Positions 14,137 through 14,750 of a DNA stretch of 14,750 nt are shown in pieces. Numbering within the stretch: position 1 is the stretch's first letter; the number at the start of each line of letters is the position of its first letter. Both the position numbers and the translations under genes were made by a program. A model generated the notes under the pieces. That model searched no databases. It was not told the DNA's origin and was given only the letters and a program-made list of their open reading frames with translations. The DNA is from Streptosporangiaceae bacterium (GTDB lineage Bacteria; Actinomycetota; Actinomycetes; Streptosporangiales; Streptosporangiaceae). The stretch lies in NCBI GenBank assembly GCA_030045215.1, contig JASIBJ010000541.1, positions 1-14,750 of the forward strand, written 5' to 3'.

Positions 14137-14750
14137 GTGATGTCGTTCGCGCCGCCGGTGGCCATCGGCCTGGTGCCGGGATGGCGCATGGGCCAGCTCC
14201 CGCCCGCATTCGAGGCTGCCCAGATCGCCGAGTTCCTGAGTCAGGTGAGAAAGCCGCTGCACATCATCGGCGGCGGGCCGGCCGGGGCACTGGGTCTCGC
14301 GTTCGGCGGCGAGGTGATGACGGCGGAAGCGGTGGACTTCCCGCTCATCGGCACGTTGCCGCCGATGTACCCGGAGTGGCTCGGGGACCGCGCGTTCTGC
14401 GAGGCGCACCGGGTGCGCTTTCCTTACGTGGCGGGGGAGATGGCCCACGGGATCGCGACCACGCAGCTTGTCATCGCGATGGCGCGCGCTGAAATGCTCG
14501 CCATGTTCGGTGCGGCCGGGCTGAGCCTGGGACGCGTGGAGCGTGCCGTTCACGAACTGGCCGCCGTCCTGGGCGACCGGTCGGCCTGGGGCGTGAACCT
14601 TATCTACTCGCCAGGCGAGCCGACCCTGGAGGAACAGGTCGCCGACCTGCTGCTACGCAGCCGGGTGCGGATCATCTCCGTGTCGGCGTACATGGATATC
14701 ACGCTCCCGCTCGCCCGGTGCGCCGCCGCGGGACTGCGACTGGACTCGGC
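14137..14750 (+). CDS. PfaD-family trans-enoylreductase, N-terminal part (3' end outside window)
   Basis: The frame stays open from a GTG at 14137 to the right edge, giving 204 visible residues. The pattern is that of PfaD-family proteins (2-nitropropane-dioxygenase-like FMN enzymes acting as trans enoylreductase in polyunsaturated fatty acid and polyketide synthesis): LGDRAFCEAHRVRFPYVAGE, MAHGIATTQLVIAMARAEML, FGAAGLSLGRVERAVHEL, WGVNLIYSPGEPTLEEQVAD and VRIISVSAYMDITLPLAR. The segment from FPYVAGEMAHGIAT onward is the start of the FMN-binding TIM barrel. GTG 14137 has GGAGGG (14123-14128) eight bases ahead; the ATG at 14140 is an alternative. The gene is divergent from the S53 gene. If this reading is right, synthase or polyketide genes should follow beyond the window. 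The N-terminal 80 residues are less conserved and I cannot assign them. Confidence 0.8.
   Translation, partial: MMSFAPPVAIGLVPGWRMGQLPPAFEAAQIAEFLSQVRKPLHIIGGGPAGALGLAFGGEVMTAEAVDFPLIGTLPPMYPEWLGDRAFCEAHRVRFPYVAGEMAHGIATTQLVIAMARAEMLAMFGAAGLSLGRVERAVHELAAVLGDRSAWGVNLIYSPGEPTLEEQVADLLLRSRVRIISVSAYMDITLPLARCAAAGLRLDS

Overview
This is strongly G+C-rich DNA with GTG starts, overlapping stop/start junctions and G/C-biased third codon positions. It carries two large secreted proteins typical of soil actinobacteria (an S53 peptidase with IPT/TIG domains and a WNG-repeat beta-propeller), an LLM-class oxidoreductase and a PfaD-family protein. The host is very probably a high-G+C actinobacterium, perhaps a soil or acid-tolerant lineage; I cannot name the genus from sequence alone.

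Layout. (1) Bases 2-2256, plus strand: the 3' part of a metal-dependent amidohydrolase cut by the window edge, a small cysteine-containing TIGR04076-like protein, and an LLM-class (flavin or F420) oxidoreductase that starts inside the stop codon of the preceding gene. (2) Bases 2257-2538: a control region with a near-consensus promoter, a perfect AT-rich inverted repeat just downstream of it, and a leader hairpin. (3) Bases 2539-8582: a complete peptide/nickel-type (Dpp/Opp) ABC importer in four genes: lipoprotein binding protein, a 14-bp hairpin, ATPase 1, a fused ATPase 2-permease, and the second permease; a hairpin follows at 8644. (4) Bases 8820-10007: a secreted seven-repeat WNG/WAVG protein, read as a seven-bladed beta-propeller closed by its own N-terminus. 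(5) Bases 10208-13885, minus strand: a 1225-residue secreted S53 (sedolisin/kumamolisin) pro-protease with about five C-terminal IPT/TIG domains, convergent with the propeller gene; a strong 14-bp hairpin lies between them. (6) Bases 14137-14750, plus strand: the N-terminal part of a PfaD-family trans-enoylreductase, open at the right edge and divergent from the protease.

How they may work together. The hydrolase/oxidoreductase genes and the importer share strand and are adjacent, so uptake and breakdown of a peptide-like or amide compound is a reasonable but unproven reading. The protease could produce extracellular peptides, but nothing in the sequence ties it to the importer. The PfaD fragment points to a polyunsaturated fatty acid or polyketide locus beyond the right edge. 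No tRNA, rRNA, CRISPR array, insertion sequence or phage gene was seen. The most notable items are the ATPase-permease fusion, the promoter/palindrome pair before the importer, the self-closing propeller, the phased TGGCCAT-type repeats in the divergent region, and the PfaD fragment.
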